The notes under the pieces are model-generated. The model saw only the letters and a program-made list of their open reading frames with translations, was not told the origin of the DNA and did not search any database. The position numbers were made by a program, and so were the translations under genes. A DNA stretch of 64,000 nucleotides from Sphingomicrobium sp. Lineage in GTDB: Bacteria; Pseudomonadota; Alphaproteobacteria; Sphingomonadales; Sphingomonadaceae. Below are positions 33,621-42,720 of the stretch, in pieces. Location: contig DATCMI010000001.1 of assembly GCA_036563485.1 (NCBI GenBank), positions 1,613,501 to 1,677,500 of the forward strand. Direction: 5' to 3'. Each line of letters starts with the position of its first letter. Within the stretch, counting starts at the first letter, position 1.

Positions 33621-36325
33621 CCTCTTTCGCCTTTGACCGGAGCCACGGCGGCGGCCGGCGCACTGGCGAGGCCCGGGTGGGCCGCAAGCCAGTCGATCAC
33701 CTGCTGACGCACGCGCGGCCGGGTTTCCTGACGCACCCTGATGACGTTGATCGTCTGGTCGATCGGCTTGCGCGCGCTCGCCTCGAGGTTCGCCGCCGCA
33801 TAGGACTGCAGTTTCGCGATCGTCTCGGCCTTCTCGCTGGCCGCGGCAATGCGCGCCACATAGCGCGACTGGGACGTCGCATCCACGAACTGCGACACCT
33901 TCGCCCAGTTCGACGTCACGAAATCGAGCGCCATCTCCGGGTGCCTGTTGGCGACCGAGGTGATGATGCCGGCGCTGACCGTCTTGCCCGGCTCGGCGGT
34001 AAGCGCGAGATCAAGCGCGCGGCGGGCAAGAGCCTCGTTCTCGACCGAACCGAGCAGCGAATAGAGGTTCTGCCGTTCGGTCGCGCTGGTCGCATTCCGC
34101 GCCATCTGATGGAGCCGTTCCCAGGTGGCGGCGTCGGCGTTCGCGGCGACGCGCGCAAGCCAAGTGCGCTTCAGGCTTCCGGGCACCGCCGACGGATTCG
34201 TCTGCAAGGCCGCGAACAACCGGCGCGCTTCGGCATTCACTTCCGCATTCCCGATCCGCCCGAGGGTGCCGATCAGCTGCGGACGAAGCGTGGCGATGGT
34301 CGGCGCTTCGCCCTGCCGCGGCACGTAACCGATCTGCGCGAGCACCGGTGCGAAGCGGCTCTGGATGATCGCGCCGACCTGCTTCTGGGCCGCAGGATTG
34401 GCATCGAGGATCCCGTAGAGATCGCTCCACTCACCCAAAGCCAGGGAGATGAGTTCCGGGCGAGCATTCGCCGGGATGGCGTTCACCAGGTCCAGCGCAG
34501 TGCCCATCGGCTGGTAATTGGCCCAGGCGAGCGCGACCTGGTCGGCAACCAGACCGAACTGATCGACGGCATCCAGCTGCGTGAAGGCGGTGCGAAGCTG
34601 CTCGGCCGCGGCAGGCTGGTAGAGGGTGCGGTAATAGCCGGTCTGGCCGGCGTTGATCAGCAGCGGACCGCAGCCCGGAACCGTCAGCGCCGTCTGCGGC
34701 CCTTGAGTAACTGCGCTCACGGGCGAGCCGCCGATCGTCATCGCCCGTACAGGCACGCGCCAGCTCAGCGGCTTGAAGGTGCCGGGCTTGCGATCGGCGG
34801 AGAATTCGTCCTGCTGCAGCGTGACCAGCGTCGACCCGCCTTGGCAGGTCGCGTTAGCGACGCGGATCAGCGGCACGCCCGGTTGGCTGGTGAAATCATG
34901 GGCGGTCTGGATCAGGCCCTTGGCGCCCGCTTGCTCGACCGCACGCCACAGATCGTCGGTGCGCGTATTCTGATAGGCGTGGCGGCGCATGTAGGCCTGA
35001 ATGCCCTTCTGCCACACGTCCGCGCCGGCGAAGCCCTCCAGCATCGTGATGACGGCCTCGCCTTTCGAATAGGTGATGCCGTCGAATGCCTGGTTCGCCT
35101 GCTCGACCGTGCGCACGTCCTGGACGATCGGATGGGTCGTGACGAGCGCGTCCTGGCCCATCGCCCCTTCGCGCGAGCCGACGCTCTCGAACTCGGCACC
35201 CCAGTCGGGGTGGAAGTGCTTGGTTGCCTTGGTGGCCATCCAGCTTGCGAAGCCTTCGTTCAGCCAAAGGTCGTCCCACCAAGCCATGGTGACGAGGTCG
35301 CCGAACCATTGGTGTGCCATCTCGTGCGCCTGGACGCCGAAAATCGCCTGGCGTTCGCCCTCGGTCGTGACCGCCGGATCGTCGAGCAGGATGCGCTCGA
35401 AGGTGAAGATCGCGCCCCAGTTCTCCATCGCGCTGAAGAATTGCGACTGGCCCGGGCCGGCGACGTTATCGAGCTTCGGCAGCGGGTAGGGGACGCCGAA
35501 ATAATCATTGTAATAGGGCAGGATCTGCGCCTCGGCGTCGAGAGCGGTCTGCGCCTTGGCTTCATTGCCGCGGCCCATCACGATCCCGACCTCGGTCTGG
35601 GGCGTCGCCATCTTCTTGATGCGGGAAAATTCGCCCGCGCCGAGGAACAGCAGGTAGGTCGACATCTGCGGCGAAGTCTGGAACTTCACCCGCTTCAGGC
35701 CGCCGGCAACATTCGCACTGCTGAGGGCCGGCATGTTGCTGACCGCCATCTGGTCGGCCGGCACGATCGCCGTGACGTCGAAGGTCGCCTTGTAATCCGG
35801 CTCGTCCCAGCTCGGAATGAAACGCCGCGCGTCGGCCGGCTCGAATTGGGTGAACAGCGCGCGCTTCTGCGCGCCCGCCGGGTTCTTGTAATCGAGCGCG
35901 AACAGGCCGTTCGCCTGCTCGTTGATCTTGCCCGAATAATCGATCGTCAGGCGGTATGCGCCCGGCGCAAGCGTGCCGCCGAAGGCAAGCGTCGCGGTTT
36001 GGTCATCGGCATTCATCGTCACGGTCGCGTTGCGCGGACCGCCCGGCCCGGAGAGGCTCGCCTTCGAAAAGGTCATGTCGAGCACGTTGAGGACCAGGGT
36101 GCTGGTCGGTTTTACGACCTGCAGGTCGATCACGACCTGCCCGTCGAAGGTCATCTTCTCGGCATGCGGGGTGATCGTCAGGGCATAATGGCGCGGCACC
36201 GCCGTGCGCGGCAGCTGCGTCGGAACCCGGGTGTCGACCGTGTCCTTCTGGACAGCGGGAGCGGCGGCGGCCGGCGCCGCGCTGACCACGGCCACCGAAG
36301 CGAGAAGAACCTTCAGCGATTTCAT
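33617..36325 (-). CDS. M1 family metallopeptidase (aminopeptidase N-like), exported
   Basis: A 902-residue zinc aminopeptidase with a signal peptide (MKSLKVLLASVAVVSAAPAA). FSAMENWGAIFTFE is the substrate-binding GAMEN-type motif (S in place of G), and VQAHEMAHQWFGDLVTMAWW with NEGFASW is the HEXXH-18-E zinc site. The C-terminal half is the helical ERAP1-like domain. It should trim peptides in the periplasm. The frame stays open 62 codons upstream but the signal peptide sets the start. It is divergent from the M16 peptidase gene; the two together would digest periplasmic peptides. It is inserted between rplA and rplJ. Confidence 0.92.
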   Translation of the reverse strand: MKSLKVLLASVAVVSAAPAAAAPAVQKDTVDTRVPTQLPRTAVPRHYALTITPHAEKMTFDGQVVIDLQVVKPTSTLVLNVLDMTFSKASLSGPGGPRNATVTMNADDQTATLAFGGTLAPGAYRLTIDYSGKINEQANGLFALDYKNPAGAQKRALFTQFEPADARRFIPSWDEPDYKATFDVTAIVPADQMAVSNMPALSSANVAGGLKRVKFQTSPQMSTYLLFLGAGEFSRIKKMATPQTEVGIVMGRGNEAKAQTALDAEAQILPYYNDYFGVPYPLPKLDNVAGPGQSQFFSAMENWGAIFTFERILLDDPAVTTEGERQAIFGVQAHEMAHQWFGDLVTMAWWDDLWLNEGFASWMATKATKHFHPDWGAEFESVGSREGAMGQDALVTTHPIVQDVRTVEQANQAFDGITYSKGEAVITMLEGFAGADVWQKGIQAYMRRHAYQNTRTDDLWRAVEQAGAKGLIQTAHDFTSQPGVPLIRVANATCQGGSTLVTLQQDEFSADRKPGTFKPLSWRVPVRAMTIGGSPVSAVTQGPQTALTVPGCGPLLINAGQTGYYRTLYQPAAAEQLRTAFTQLDAVDQFGLVADQVALAWANYQPMGTALDLVNAIPANARPELISLALGEWSDLYGILDANPAAQKQVGAIIQSRFAPVLAQIGYVPRQGEAPTIATLRPQLIGTLGRIGNAEVNAEARRLFAALQTNPSAVPGSLKRTWLARVAANADAATWERLHQMARNATSATERQNLYSLLGSVENEALARRALDLALTAEPGKTVSAGIITSVANRHPEMALDFVTSNWAKVSQFVDATSQSRYVARIAAASEKAETIAKLQSYAAANLEASARKPIDQTINVIRVRQETRPRVRQQVIDWLAAHPGLASAPAAAVAPVKGERG

Positions 36326-36538
36326 TGCGATTTCCCTCCAGGCAGCAGAGCTGCGGTTAACTTCCGCTAACGGGCAGCGTACCCAATGGAAAGCCGCTGC
36401 TTTGCCGTTTGTCGATTTGAAGCGCCCGCTCGTGTCTGGCCATGCGCCTGCACCCGCCGCTTGTCCGTTCATCGAAGCGCCGTTTGCGCCGGTCGCCAGC
36501 CGCCATAGCACGGAACCAACTGCTCAGGGGGAGATGTC

Positions 36539-39373
36539 ATGTCCGTTCGCGTGTTTCTGGGGTCCGTCCTTCTTGCATCCGCCGCTACCGCGCCGGTCCA
36601 TGCTGCAGTCGCTCCGGCAGTGGCGCCTTCGGCCGCTCCGACCGTGCCGCCGATCGAGTTCACGCAGCGGACGTTGAAGAACGGCCTCAAGGTCATTGCA
36701 ATCCGCGACACGTCGACACCGAACGTGATGGTGTCGATGTGGTACGAGGTCGGCTCGAAGCATGACCCTGCGGGCCGCTCCGGCTTCGCTCACCTGTTCG
36801 AGCATATCCTCAGCCGCAAGACGGTGAACATGCCGTACAATGAGATCAACCGCATGGTCGACGACATCGGCGGCACCCGCAACGCGTCGACCTGGTACGA
36901 CCGCACCAACTATTACGAGATCGTGCCCGCCGAATATCTCGAGCGGATGCTTTGGACTCATGCCGAGCGGATGGCGCGTCCGGTCGTCGACAAGGAAGTC
37001 TTCGAAACCGAACGCGGCGTCGTGAAGGAGGAGCTGCGCCAGCGCGTGCTTGCGCCGCCCTACGGCCGGCTGTTCAACTTCGCCGTCGGCGAAAACGTGT
37101 ACAATCGATTGCCGCACCGCCGGCCGACGATCGGCAGCATCGCCGACCTCGACAGCGCGACGCTCGAGGACGCGCGTGCCTTCCACCAGGCCTATTATGG
37201 CCCGGACACGGCGACGCTGATCGTCTCGGGCAACTTCAAGCCCGCCGAACTGGACACGCTGGTCGACAAGTACTTCGCCAGCATTCGGCGCCGCGCCCGG
37301 CCGGTGCCGCTCGCCATCGCCACCAAGGACACGCCGATCAAGGCTCGGACGGTGACCGCAACGGGTCCGAACGTTCCGCTGCCTGTGGTCGGCAGCGCTT
37401 ATCAGACGCCCGCGGCAAGCCACCCCGACAATGCTGCGCTGGAAGTGCTCCAGACGCTCCTTGCAGGCGGCGAGCACAATCGGCTCGACAGCGCGCTGGT
37501 GAAGACCGGACTTGCGACTGAGGTCGAAACTGATTTCAACCAGACCGAAGAGCAGGGTTATTTCGGCGTCTACGGCTATGTCGCGGGCGGCAAGGACCCG
37601 AAGGCCGTCGCGGCGGAGATGGACAGCGCGCTCGCCCGCCTTCGTACCGCGCCGCCGACGGCCGACGAGCTCAGCGAGGCGAAGAACGAGCTCCTGTCCG
37701 ATACGCTCTCGGGCCGCGAGACCTTTTCGAGCCGCGCGTTCGAGCTTGGCGAAGCCTACGTCCGCACCGGCGACCCGCGCAGTGCCGACAAAAGATTGCA
37801 GAACATCGCCAAGGTGACGGCCGCCGACGTGCAGCGCGTCGCCCGCACCTACCTCAACCCGGCACGGCGGCTGGAGCTTCGCTATGTGAAGGGCGACGGC
37901 GATCCGAAGCAGTGGGCGAACCCGAGGCCGCTGCCCAAGTTCCGGACCGTGCCGCCCGCGACCGGTCCCGGGAATGCGCTTCGCCCTGAAGCCGAGCGCG
38001 AGAAGCCGCCCGCGCCAGGCGAGCGAGTCGCCTTTGTCGCGCCCAAGTTCACCGACGCGCGGCTGGCGAACGGCGTGCGCTTCATCGCCGCGCGCACGGG
38101 CGAAGTGCCGCTTGCGACCATGACCGTGCTGATCGACGCCGGTTCGGCGGTCGATCCGCGCAGCAAGGCGGGCCTCGCGAACCTCGTCGCCTCGATCGCC
38201 GACAAGGGAACGCCGACCCGCGACGCCGAGGCGATTGCCGCCGGGCTTGAGCAGCTTGGTGCCTCGCTGAGCGCCCAGGCGAATTCGGACGGCACCTACA
38301 TCTCCTTGACCGCGCCGGAGGCGACGCTCGGCGCGGCGAGCGAGATCCTGGCGGACATCGTCCGCAATGCGTCCTTCCCGGACGAGGACTTCACCCGCGA
38401 GCGCAAGCGCGCCCTCGATGCGCTGAGCGTCGCTACCAAGGAGCCGGGGCAGCTCGCCGCGATGCTGGTCAATCCGGTGGTCTATGGCACGGCTCCGTAC
38501 GGCAACATCGCCGGCGGCACCGAAGCGACGCTCGCCGGCCTTACACGCGCCGACCTGCTGAACTTCCGGCAGACCTGGTGGCGGCCGGAGACGACGACCG
38601 TGCTGGTGTCGGGCGGCATTGATCCGGACAAGGCGCGTGCCATCGCCGATCGCGCGTTCGGCGCCTGGCAGGTTTCCGGGACAGCTCCGGCACGCCCGGC
38701 CAATCTTGCCGGAAACGCCTTGGCCGGCCGCACGCTGGTGATCGACTTGCCCGGTTCCGGCCAGGCGGCGGTCTATGCGGCGGCTCGCGGACTGTCGCGC
38801 GCCGACCGCGCTTATTACGACGCGCTGATCGCCAATGCCGTGCTCGGCGGATCGACGACCAGCCGCTTGTTCGAGGAGATCCGCGTCAAGCGCGCGCTGA
38901 GCTACGGCGCGTCCAGCAGCCTGGCTGCCCAGAAAGGCGGCGGTGCGCTGATCGCCGCGGCCCAGACCAAGAACGAAAGCGCCGCGGAGGTCGCCAAGAT
39001 CTTCCTCGACCAGTTCGCGCGGGTCGCCGCCGAGCCGCTGTCGCCGAAGGAGGTCGAGAACCGCAAGACCTTGCTGACCGGCAGCTTCCAGCGGCAGGTC
39101 CAGACCAGCGCCGGATTCAACGGCACGCTTGCGGGCGGCGTGCTGCGCGGCCTCGATCCGACCGAAGTGATCGCCTATCCAGAGCGCGTCGCAAGTGTCA
39201 GCGGTTCGGCAGCAACCGCCGCGATGGCGCAGCTGCTGAAACCCGAAGCGATCAGCCTGGTGATCGTCGGCGATAGTGCGAAGTTCGTCGACAAGCTGCG
39301 CGCGCTCAGGCCCAACGTCGAAGTCGTTCCGGCCGACCAGCTCGACCTGTCGACCGCCTCCGCCCGCCGCTGA
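36539..39373 (+). CDS. M16 family metallopeptidase, exported, two-domain
   Basis: A 944-residue protein with a signal peptide and two M16 halves. The N-terminal half has the inverted zinc motif HLFEH (in SGFAHLFEHIL) and the distal glutamate in ERGVVKEELRQRV, so it is the catalytic half. The C-terminal half (from about residue 500) keeps the fold (GLANLVASIADKGTPTRDAE) but lacks HXXEH, as is usual for the partner half. A GGGGGAG ribosome site precedes the ATG. It probably degrades medium-length peptides in the periplasm. It ends just before the rplA terminator. Confidence 0.92.
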   Translation: MSVRVFLGSVLLASAATAPVHAAVAPAVAPSAAPTVPPIEFTQRTLKNGLKVIAIRDTSTPNVMVSMWYEVGSKHDPAGRSGFAHLFEHILSRKTVNMPYNEINRMVDDIGGTRNASTWYDRTNYYEIVPAEYLERMLWTHAERMARPVVDKEVFETERGVVKEELRQRVLAPPYGRLFNFAVGENVYNRLPHRRPTIGSIADLDSATLEDARAFHQAYYGPDTATLIVSGNFKPAELDTLVDKYFASIRRRARPVPLAIATKDTPIKARTVTATGPNVPLPVVGSAYQTPAASHPDNAALEVLQTLLAGGEHNRLDSALVKTGLATEVETDFNQTEEQGYFGVYGYVAGGKDPKAVAAEMDSALARLRTAPPTADELSEAKNELLSDTLSGRETFSSRAFELGEAYVRTGDPRSADKRLQNIAKVTAADVQRVARTYLNPARRLELRYVKGDGDPKQWANPRPLPKFRTVPPATGPGNALRPEAEREKPPAPGERVAFVAPKFTDARLANGVRFIAARTGEVPLATMTVLIDAGSAVDPRSKAGLANLVASIADKGTPTRDAEAIAAGLEQLGASLSAQANSDGTYISLTAPEATLGAASEILADIVRNASFPDEDFTRERKRALDALSVATKEPGQLAAMLVNPVVYGTAPYGNIAGGTEATLAGLTRADLLNFRQTWWRPETTTVLVSGGIDPDKARAIADRAFGAWQVSGTAPARPANLAGNALAGRTLVIDLPGSGQAAVYAAARGLSRADRAYYDALIANAVLGGSTTSRLFEEIRVKRALSYGASSSLAAQKGGGALIAAAQTKNESAAEVAKIFLDQFARVAAEPLSPKEVENRKTLLTGSFQRQVQTSAGFNGTLAGGVLRGLDPTEVIAYPERVASVSGSAATAAMAQLLKPEAISLVIVGDSAKFVDKLRALRPNVEVVPADQLDLSTASARR

Positions 39374-39377
39374 CACG

Positions 39378-39406
39378 AAAAAGGGCGGAGCCTCGCGGCT
39401 CCGCCC
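39378..39406 (-). terminator. rplKA terminator
   Basis: GGGCGGAGCC and GGCTCCGCCC form a perfect ten-base-pair stem around four bases, with TTTTT following on the minus strand. It lies between the convergent rplA and M16 genes and has no T-run on the plus side. Confidence 0.88.
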
Positions 39407-39437
39407 TCATCCGTTCGCGAGAAGCCTCGAGGGAGCC

Positions 39438-40133
39438 TTAGGCGCCCTGCACTTCCGCGAGGTCGATCTTGACGCCCGGGCCCATCGACGAGGTCAGCGC
39501 GACCTTCTTGATGAACTTGCCCTTGGCGCCCGTCGGCTTGTTGCGCACGATCGCGTCCATGAACGCGTCGAAATTTTCCTTGAGGTCCTCGGCCGCGAAG
39601 CTCGCCTTGCCGATCCCGGCATGGACGATGCCCGCCTTTTCGACCCGGAACTCGACCTGCCCCGACTTGGCGTCGTTGACGGCCTTGGCGACATCCATGG
39701 TGACGGTGCCGAGCTTCGGGTTCGGCATCAGGCCCTTGGGACCCAGCACCTTACCCAAGCGCCCGACGACCCCCATCATGTCGGGCGTGGCGATCACGCG
39801 GTCGAAGTCGATCGTGCCGCCCTGGATCGTCTCCATCAGGTCTTCGGCACCCACGACATCGGCGCCGGCCGCAGTCGCTTCGTCGGCCTTCGCGCCCTTG
39901 GCGAAGACGGCGACGCGGACGGTCTTGCCGGTGCCCTTGGGGAGGTTGACGACGCCGCGGACCATCTGGTCGGCGTGGCGCGGATCGACGCCGAGGTTCA
40001 GCGCGATCTCGACCGTTTCGTCGAACTTGGCGGTCGCGTTCTGCTTGACCAGCGCCAGCGCCTCATCGACGCCGTAGAGCTTGTCGCGGTCGACCGCGGT
40101 GAAAGCCTTCTGCTTCTTCGTCAGCTTCGCCAT
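39438..40133 (-). CDS. rplA: 50S ribosomal protein L1
   Basis: A 231-residue protein of the mobile L1 stalk, involved in E-site tRNA release. It begins [57 protein letters not shown] and [20 protein letters not shown] are the standard signatures. I chose 40133 as start because this is where family members begin; the frame extends 24 codons back into rplK. It follows rplK by four bases. In many bacteria L1 represses the rplKA message. Confidence 0.97.
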   Translation of the reverse strand: MAKLTKKQKAFTAVDRDKLYGVDEALALVKQNATAKFDETVEIALNLGVDPRHADQMVRGVVNLPKGTGKTVRVAVFAKGAKADEATAAGADVVGAEDLMETIQGGTIDFDRVIATPDMMGVVGRLGKVLGPKGLMPNPKLGTVTMDVAKAVNDAKSGQVEFRVEKAGIVHAGIGKASFAAEDLKENFDAFMDAIVRNKPTGAKGKFIKKVALTSSMGPGVKIDLAEVQGA

Positions 40134-40137
40134 CCGA

Positions 40138-40569
40138 TCAGCCCTCCACAACCTGGAGGCCCATCGCGCGGGCGCTGCCTTCGATGATCTTGGTCGCCGC
40201 CTCAATGTCGTTGGCGTTGAGGTCCTTCATCTTGGTCTCGGCGATTGCGCTAAGCGCCGAGCGCTTGATGGTCCCCGCGGAAACCTTGCCGGGCTCCTTC
40301 GAACCCGACTTCAGGTTCGCCGCCTTCTTGAGAAGGAAAGAGGCCGGCGGCGTCTTGGTCGCGAAGGAGAAGGAGCGGTCCGCATAGACCGTGATCACGG
40401 TCGGGATCGGCGCGCCTTTTTCCATGTCCTGCGTCGCGGCGTTGAACGCCTTGGTGAATTCCATGATGTTGACGCCGCGCTGGCCCAGGGCCGGGCCGAT
40501 CGGCGGAGCCGGGGTCGCGGCGCCAGCCGGGACCTGCAGCTTGATATAGCCGGTAATCTTCTTTGCCAT
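40138..40569 (-). CDS. rplK: 50S ribosomal protein L11
   Basis: A 143-residue protein of the GTPase-associated centre. [20 protein letters not shown] followed by [18 protein letters not shown] is the N-terminal domain with the conserved proline pair, and the C-terminal rRNA-binding domain contains [20 protein letters not shown]. Standard length. The ATG is preceded by GAGTGAGATA and a hairpin of the shared leader motif. It forms an operon with rplA, closed by a terminator. Confidence 0.97.
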   Translation of the reverse strand: MAKKITGYIKLQVPAGAATPAPPIGPALGQRGVNIMEFTKAFNAATQDMEKGAPIPTVITVYADRSFSFATKTPPASFLLKKAANLKSGSKEPGKVSAGTIKRSALSAIAETKMKDLNANDIEAATKIIEGSARAMGLQVVEG

Positions 40570-40590
40570 TATCTCACTCTGTTGCTTCGG

Positions 40591-40618
40591 TCGAAGTGGT
40601 ACTTCGAGCGAGGTTCAA
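40591..40618 (-). promoter_or_regulatory. shared ribosomal-protein leader motif, rplK copy
   Basis: Minus strand TTGAACCTCGCTCGAAG followed by TACCACTTCGA. The hairpin is TCGAAGT-ACC-ACTTCGA. Compared with the rplJ copy the stem pair next to the loop changes from C-G to T-A, keeping pairing. It lies 22 bases before the rplK start codon. Confidence 0.5.
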
Positions 40619-40634
40619 GTTTAGTGGTTCAGAC

Positions 40635-40650
40635 GACAGCCGAAGCTGTC
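40635..40650 (-). other. UUCG hairpin in the rplK leader
   Basis: GACAGC-TTCG-GCTGTC, a perfect six-base-pair stem with the stable UUCG tetraloop, 17 bases upstream of the shared leader motif. The core CTTCGGCTG recurs upstream of the motif in the rplJ leader. Confidence 0.5.
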
Positions 40651-40963
40651 TCCCACACATTTGCGCGGTCAAACCATCCCCCGGACGGTCCGCTCCGCTC
40701 AATTCCGGTTGTGACGGAAGCGGCGCCCTTAGCCGAAGACCGCTGGAATTGGAAGGGGCGGCGCGATTGAGCGGTCGCATTGGTGGGGGGAGGGGGGTGT
40801 GTCGGCTTTGTCGGTTTCGACGATGAGGCGGCAAGCTTCGCATCGGCCATGATAAGCCACAGAAGGGATGACGTAGGACAGGATTTTCTTGCCGCTCTCT
40901 TCGCGCGCGCCAGGGCGCAGTCGCTCGGGGAGGCGGCCGGTCGGTTCCCGTAGCTCAACTCAC
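40651..40963. other. intergenic stretch upstream of rplK
   Basis: About 310 bases with no supported gene. A TTGACC that might serve as the rplK -35 box occurs at 40667-40672 on the minus strand but lacks a good -10 partner. Open minus-strand frames here are Pro/Ala/Ser-rich and show no family features. Confidence 0.4.
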
Positions 40964-40993
40964 ATGAAAAGGGCCGCCCGAGGGGGACGGCCC
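40964..40993 (-). terminator. terminator of the small secreted protein gene
   Basis: On the minus strand a GGGCCG-rich stem with one bulged base (GGGCCGTCCCC against GGGCGGCCC) is followed by TTTT, 22 bases after the stop codon. Confidence 0.75.
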
Positions 40994-41014
40994 TGCTCGT
41001 TCGAGGACGGCGGC

Positions 41015-41314
41015 TTAGTCGTCGCTGTCGAGGTCGTAAGCGGATGCGTCGTACATGAAGGCATATTCGCCGGTCTGCGTGCGCTCGCACGTGGTGGTGG
41101 CGCGGCTGGCCTTATTGAACTCGCTGCCGGAGAGGTTCTCATAGCCGGCGCCGCGAGCCTTTTCGCCCTTGCGCTGAGCGTTGCGTTCCTTGGCGAGGGC
41201 GGATTCGCACTGACCACGGCTGGCGAAGGTGCCATATTCGGTCAGCGGAATACTCTGCGCGAAGGCGGGGGTGGCGAGAAGGACGGCCGAAGCGGCCAGA
41301 AGTACGCTCTTCAT
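41015..41314 (-). CDS. small secreted protein of unknown function
   Basis: A 99-residue protein with a clear signal peptide, MKSVLLAASAVLLATPAFA, cut after AFA. The mature part of about 80 residues has two cysteines (GQCESAL and TTCERT) that could pair, a basic middle segment and an acidic end, SAYDLDSDD. I do not recognise a family by name. A start five codons earlier (41329) is possible. It has its own terminator. Likely periplasmic. Confidence 0.7.
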   Translation of the reverse strand: MKSVLLAASAVLLATPAFAQSIPLTEYGTFASRGQCESALAKERNAQRKGEKARGAGYENLSGSEFNKASRATTTCERTQTGEYAFMYDASAYDLDSDD

Positions 41315-41528
41315 ACTGATATTCCTCAATTACTCGGGGAGAAGCCGGCTCAACGCGCGGGGCGCCGGGGCGTTGCTCCACCGGCCCGACAGGCGCACCC
41401 ACGTACCGTAGGCGGACGGAAATCTTAGCGGCACGGGCTTGCGCGCCACGACAAGGGGTGGGGTAGCGGGCCGGCGTTCGCCGAGCAAAACATTGGCCGC
41501 TGCGCGCCCAGGCCGTTACATTCATCTC

Positions 41529-42035
41529 GTGATCGTCATCCCCCACATCCCCGATCCCGATGTCGAGCCGGCGATTGCTCTCGGCGCGCAGCTCGGGGCG
41601 GGGACCTTGTTGCTGGTGATCTCGGTGGTGATCCATGCGGCCGGGATATTGGCGGCGACGCGGTTTTTAGGGCTGGAGGACCGTAGCCTTCGCGCGCATC
41701 GGCTCGACATCCGCGCCTTCGGGCTGCTGGTGTCGATCGCGATCTGCCTGTTCGCGCTTCACTTCATTGAGATCGGGCTGTTCGCAGGTTTCTATCTGGC
41801 GGTGGGAGCGCTGCGCGATCTGGAAAGCGCGCTCTATTTTTCCGCCTCGGCTTATTCGACCTTGGGGCAGCCGGACCTCGATTTTCCCGACGACTGGCGG
41901 CTGCTCGGCGCGGTTGAGGGGCTGGTCGGCTTCGTGCTGATCGGATGGTCGACCGCGGTGTTCATCACCGACATGACCAAGGTGCTGCGCGAGGAAGAGG
42001 AGAAGGGGGAGCGAGAAGCTGGGTCACGGGAATAA
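41529..42035 (+). CDS. two-transmembrane ion channel-like protein
   Basis: A 168-residue membrane protein with hydrophobic segments at about residues 17-40, 60-90 and 130-150. Between the last two sits SALYFSASAYSTLGQPD, placed like the pore helix and filter of two-TM potassium-type channels (Ion_trans_2), with S-T-L-G in place of the usual T-V-G-Y-G. Ion selectivity is therefore uncertain. I chose the GTG at 41529 since the upstream 30 codons are basic and unlike the family. The last codons, for G-S-R-E, are supplied by a dispersed palindromic repeat that also contains the stop codon. Confidence 0.65.
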   Translation: MIVIPHIPDPDVEPAIALGAQLGAGTLLLVISVVIHAAGILAATRFLGLEDRSLRAHRLDIRAFGLLVSIAICLFALHFIEIGLFAGFYLAVGALRDLESALYFSASAYSTLGQPDLDFPDDWRLLGAVEGLVGFVLIGWSTAVFITDMTKVLREEEEKGEREAGSRE

Positions 42036-42085
42036 TCCCGTGACCGCGTCGGACGGGCTCGTCGCGCTTAGGCGCTCCGCCCCGC
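42022..42085 (+). repeat. dispersed hairpin repeat family 1, copy A
   Basis: GGTCACGGGA-ATAA-TCCCGTGACC, a perfect ten-base-pair hairpin, followed by a tail (GTCGGACGGGCTCGTCGCG and then CCGCCGGCCGG) that matches copies B (43023) and C (48095) more loosely. It overlaps the 3' end of the ion channel gene and includes its stop codon. Confidence 0.65.
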
Positions 42086-42109
42086 CGGCCGGGTCAGTGA
42101 CCTCTCTTC

Positions 42110-42155
42110 GACACAAGCTCACGTTTGCGGTGCAAACGCTCCCTTGTGCTCGGGG
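42110..42155 (+). repeat. dispersed hairpin repeat family 2, copy A
   Basis: CACAAG-CTCA-CGTTTGC-GGT-GCAAACG-CTCC-CTTGTG: two stacked stems separated by a symmetrical internal loop, followed by GGGG. It ends at the nusG stop codon. The inner part and the CTCCCTTGTG tail recur at 47683-47723. Confidence 0.6.
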
Positions 42156-42692
42156 TCACTTGACGCGTTCGACCTGCTCAAATTCCAGCTCGACCGGCGT
42201 GGCGCGGCCGAAGATGCTGACGCTGACCTTGACGCGGCCGCGGTCGAAATCGAGTTCTTCGACGGTGCCGTTGAAGGTCGCGAACGGCCCGTCGAGGACC
42301 TTCACCGCATCGCCGATCTCATAGTCGACATTGACCTTCTGCTTGGGCGCGTTGGCGGCTTCCTGCTCGTTGGAGAGCATGCGCGCGGCCTGGCTGTCGG
42401 GGATCGGCTGCGGCTTGCCGCCGGGTCCCAAAAAGCCGGTGACCTTCGGCGTGTTCTTGACGAGGTGGTAGACCTGGTCGTTCATCTCGAGCTTGGCGAG
42501 GACGTAGCCGGGCATGAACTTGCGTTCCGACTGCACCTTCTTGCCGCGCTTGATCTCGGTCACGGTTTCGGTCGGGACTTCGATCTGCTCGACGAGGGGC
42601 TCGAGCCCGAGGCGCGTCGCTTCGGACATGATCGCGTCGCGAACCTTGTTCTCGAAGCCGGAATAAGCGTGGATGATGTACCAGCGGGACAT
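42156..42692 (-). CDS. nusG: transcription termination/antitermination protein NusG
   Basis: A 178-residue factor that binds RNA polymerase and links it to Rho or the ribosome. The NGN domain begins MSRWYIIHAYSGFENKVRDA and includes RKFMPGYVLAKLEMNDQVYH. The C-terminal KOW domain has YEIGDAVKVLDGPFATFNGT and VSIFGRATPVELEFEQVERV. Expected length. It lies 28 bases after secE, giving the usual secE-nusG operon. A hairpin repeat abuts its stop codon. Confidence 0.96.
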   Translation of the reverse strand: MSRWYIIHAYSGFENKVRDAIMSEATRLGLEPLVEQIEVPTETVTEIKRGKKVQSERKFMPGYVLAKLEMNDQVYHLVKNTPKVTGFLGPGGKPQPIPDSQAARMLSNEQEAANAPKQKVNVDYEIGDAVKVLDGPFATFNGTVEELDFDRGRVKVSVSIFGRATPVELEFEQVERVK

Positions 42693-42720
42693 GGGTTTCT
42701 GTTCTCTTGTCTTTTGAGCG

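Noticed and set aside
40629-40850. Minus-strand open frame upstream of rplK of about 73 residues
   Set aside because: Pro/Ala/Ser-rich with no domain or ribosome site; it lies in the likely rplK leader and is better explained as noncoding.
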